Source of the DNA: an uncultured Merdimonas sp.
GTDB taxonomy: Bacteria; Bacillota; Clostridia; Lachnospirales; Lachnospiraceae
Direction: 5' to 3'
Assembly (NCBI GenBank): GCA_944375885.1
Contig: CALWBB010000010.1
Coordinates: 1 to 33,320 of the forward strand
Length of the DNA: 33,320 bases
Below are positions 31,359 to 33,320 of this stretch, piece after piece (positions within the stretch are counted from its first letter, which is position 1; the number at the start of each line of letters is the position of its first letter). The translations under genes and the position numbers were made by a program. The notes beneath the pieces are model-generated. The model made no database searches. It was not told where the DNA came from and saw only the letters and a list, made by a program, of their open reading frames with translations.

Positions 31359-33320
31359 TTATTTAATCGTATAATCCGAGTAGTCCAGAGAGAAGTTCGG
31401 GTTGAAATAGGGATCGCCCGCGTCCAGATCCGCCTTCCATTTCGTCCGGAACAGGTCGACCTCGTGCTGGAAGCGTTTCATCTTCTCACCCTCTTCCATG
31501 CCTCTCGTCTTGGACTCATAGTGGAACAGCTCCGCGAAGGGAGTGAATACATTCAGGTACCCGGCGTGGCGCAGCTTCAGGCAGAAGTCCACGTCGTTGA
31601 AGGCCACGCTGAAGGTCTCGTCGAGGCCTCCCACCTCGTCATACTGGGCCCGGCTCACCAACAGGCAGGCGCCTGTGACAGCCGTCACATCCTGGGCGTA
31701 GCAGAGACGCCCCATGTAGCCCAGATGCATCTTGTCGTCCTTGTAGTGGGTATGGCCCGCCGCCCGGTGGGCTCCCAGCCCTATGACAATGCCCGCGTGC
31801 TGAATCGTGTTGTCCGCGTAGTAAAGCTTCGCGCCCACAGCGGCCACGTCCGGGCGCTGGGCGTACATCAGCATCTCCTCCATCCACTCCCGGGTAATAA
31901 TCTTCATGTCATTGTTCAGCAGCAGCACATATTTGCCATTCGTAAAGGTGACGCCGAAATTATTGATGCGGGAATAGTTGAAGTCTCCCTCATACTTCAC
32001 CACCCGGATCTTCGGATTATGCTCCAGCGCCTTGTAGTAGTCGAAGATCTCCTTCGTCTCGCTGTTGTTCTCCACGATGACAATCTCGTAATTCTCGTAC
32101 GTAGACTTGTTTACAATGGACTCCACGCAGCGGGACAGGTCCTCCATGTGGTCCTTATTGGGAATCACGATGGAGATCAGCGGCCGCTCCAGCAGCGGAT
32201 AGCGGATCCGGAAAATCGTCGGGAAGGCCCGGGTACTCTCCACCTTCGCGTCCATGCCGTACACGTCCATGATAAAATCATGGACGGCCCGCTTGGCCGC
32301 GTCCACCGCGTAGGTCTTCGCGTTGATATCCTGGGCCACGGAGGCCTTGTGGGATCTCCAGTAATAGAGGGCCTTCGGCACATGGTACACCTTCTTCGCC
32401 TTCCAGGTAAGCCTGAGGATCATGTCGTGATCCTGGCTTCCGTCGTACTGGCTGCGAAACAGCCCCGTCTCGTCCAGCAGCTCTCTGGAAAAGGCAGAAA
32501 AGTGGCAGATATAGTTGTTGCCGCGTAAATTATCGATGGCGAAATCCGGCTTGAAGTGCAGCACGATCATGTGGTCGATGCTGTCGCCCTCGAAGGTGAT
32601 CTCATCGCAGTAAATATAATCCGCGCCCGTCTCATTGATGGCCTTCACATACTCGTAGAGCACAGCCGGGTGCAGGATATCGTCGTGATCCAGCAGGGCG
32701 ATATAATCGCCCGTGGCCAGCTTCAGACACTCGTTGGTGTTGCCCGAGATGCCCTCGTTGTGCTCCAGCACATGGTAGATGATGCGCGGATCCTCCGCGG
32801 CGTATTTCTTACAGATCTCTCCCACGTACGCGTGCTCGTGATCGCTTCCGTCCGCCAGGCACAGCTCCCAGTTCTGGTAGGTCTGGTTCTTCACGCAGTC
32901 CAGAAGTTCCGTCAGGAACTTCTCCGGCGTATTGTAGAGAGGGGTCAGGATGCTGAATTTCACCATATTGGGAAAGACCGCCTCTCTCTGGCGCTTCGCC
33001 TCCTCCGGCGACGGAAAGCTGGCCGTGCCGTGGCGCTTCATATTCTTACGCTCCTGCACTTTGCTTCTTACCTTGCGCATCAGCCCCGGAATGGAGCCGT
33101 AGCGGGTCAGCCGATCCCTGGTCTTCTCATAGAAGTGAAGCCCTTTTCGCAGGGGCGTCGCCAGCTTCCAGGCGAAGCTGCCCTTGATCCGATCCAGCTT
33201 AAACTGGAGCTCCTCGATCTCTTTTTCACATTCCTCTATCTTGCTTACGAGGACCTCGGACTTCTCCCGCTCGGCCTCATACAGCTTTTTGTAATCCTTC
33301 TGTAATTCCTGATTGTCCAT
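31359..33320 (-). CDS. Tandem GT2 glycosyltransferase (two GT-A domains)
   Basis: A 653-residue protein with two complete GT-A domains. Residues 5-50 are a coiled coil rich in Glu and Lys. Domain 1 (about 118-345) has FSILTPLYNTPE, LCLADGSDHEH, EGISGNTNECL and the metal site LLDHDDI with DHDD at 211-214, then DGSQDHDMILR. Domain 2 (about 380-620) has LISIVIPNKDHMEDL, IVIVENNSETKEIF and LLNNDMKI with Asn-Asn-Asp at 469-471, then FNDVDFCLKLRHAGY. Such enzymes often add two sugars in turn, or make an alternating chain. The start codon is the last three bases of the window, so its ribosome binding site and operon promoter are not visible, and a longer N-terminus cannot be excluded. Confidence 0.93.
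   Translation of the reverse strand: MDNQELQKDYKKLYEAEREKSEVLVSKIEECEKEIEELQFKLDRIKGSFAWKLATPLRKGLHFYEKTRDRLTRYGSIPGLMRKVRSKVQERKNMKRHGTASFPSPEEAKRQREAVFPNMVKFSILTPLYNTPEKFLTELLDCVKNQTYQNWELCLADGSDHEHAYVGEICKKYAAEDPRIIYHVLEHNEGISGNTNECLKLATGDYIALLDHDDILHPAVLYEYVKAINETGADYIYCDEITFEGDSIDHMIVLHFKPDFAIDNLRGNNYICHFSAFSRELLDETGLFRSQYDGSQDHDMILRLTWKAKKVYHVPKALYYWRSHKASVAQDINAKTYAVDAAKRAVHDFIMDVYGMDAKVESTRAFPTIFRIRYPLLERPLISIVIPNKDHMEDLSRCVESIVNKSTYENYEIVIVENNSETKEIFDYYKALEHNPKIRVVKYEGDFNYSRINNFGVTFTNGKYVLLLNNDMKIITREWMEEMLMYAQRPDVAAVGAKLYYADNTIQHAGIVIGLGAHRAAGHTHYKDDKMHLGYMGRLCYAQDVTAVTGACLLVSRAQYDEVGGLDETFSVAFNDVDFCLKLRHAGYLNVFTPFAELFHYESKTRGMEEGEKMKRFQHEVDLFRTKWKADLDAGDPYFNPNFSLDYSDYTIK

Noticed and set aside
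31464-32528. Long plus-strand open frame of 354 codons
   Set aside because: It lies wholly inside the tandem glycosyltransferase gene on the other strand, shows no domain motif, and reflects the composition of that gene.

Overview
The window is one uninterrupted run of genes on the minus strand, read from position 33320 down to 1. It encodes assembly and decoration of a cell-surface glycan. A LytR-CpsA-Psr ligase, CotH-kinase proteins, a VTC-type protein, a DUF6020 membrane protein, GGAGG-type ribosome binding sites and roughly 50% G+C together suggest a Gram-positive Clostridia member, most likely Lachnospiraceae. That is inference; no 16S or other marker is present. No stretch without a gene exceeds about 110 bases, and I saw no rRNA, tRNA, CRISPR array or insertion sequence.

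Layout in transcription order. (1) 33320-24827: a tandem GT-A glycosyltransferase, a DUF6020-like membrane protein, a polyprenyl-phosphate-type GT2 and two paralogous GT-C-like membrane proteins. (2) 24780-23359: an AT-rich AlbA_2/GHKL-type ATP-binding regulator that looks like an insertion. (3) 23329-21436: an RffA/WecE aminotransferase and a WecD/RffC-like GNAT, the last two steps to an N-acylated dTDP-4-amino-4,6-dideoxygalactose. (4) 21398-14810: a strong internal promoter followed by SDR, split transketolase, acyl carrier protein, AMP-forming ligase, LuxE-like and LuxC-like genes. This is the most unusual block. (5) 14782-9935: two GT-C-like membrane proteins, a GtrB/ArnC-like transferase, two ArnE/ArnF-like small membrane proteins and a GtrA protein, a module for making, flipping and using a polyprenyl-phosphate sugar. 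(6) 9862-5170: two CotH-family proteins, a VTC-domain protein and a DUF4956 membrane protein. (7) 5159-107: two GT2 enzymes, the initiating polyprenyl glycosylphosphotransferase and an LCP ligase, closed by a bidirectional intrinsic terminator. A further GT2 gene starts at the left edge.

Working model (inference): the initiating transferase loads a sugar phosphate on a polyprenyl carrier, the cytoplasmic GT2 enzymes extend it, GT-C enzymes decorate it outside the membrane from polyprenyl-phosphate sugars, and the LCP protein attaches it to peptidoglycan. The LuxC/LuxE/ACP/transketolase/SDR block would make an unusual acyl, polyol or branched-sugar building block, possibly one joined to the dideoxy-aminosugar. 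No Wzx flippase, Wzy polymerase, glycan ABC exporter or RmlA/RmlB genes are recognised here; they may lie outside the window.
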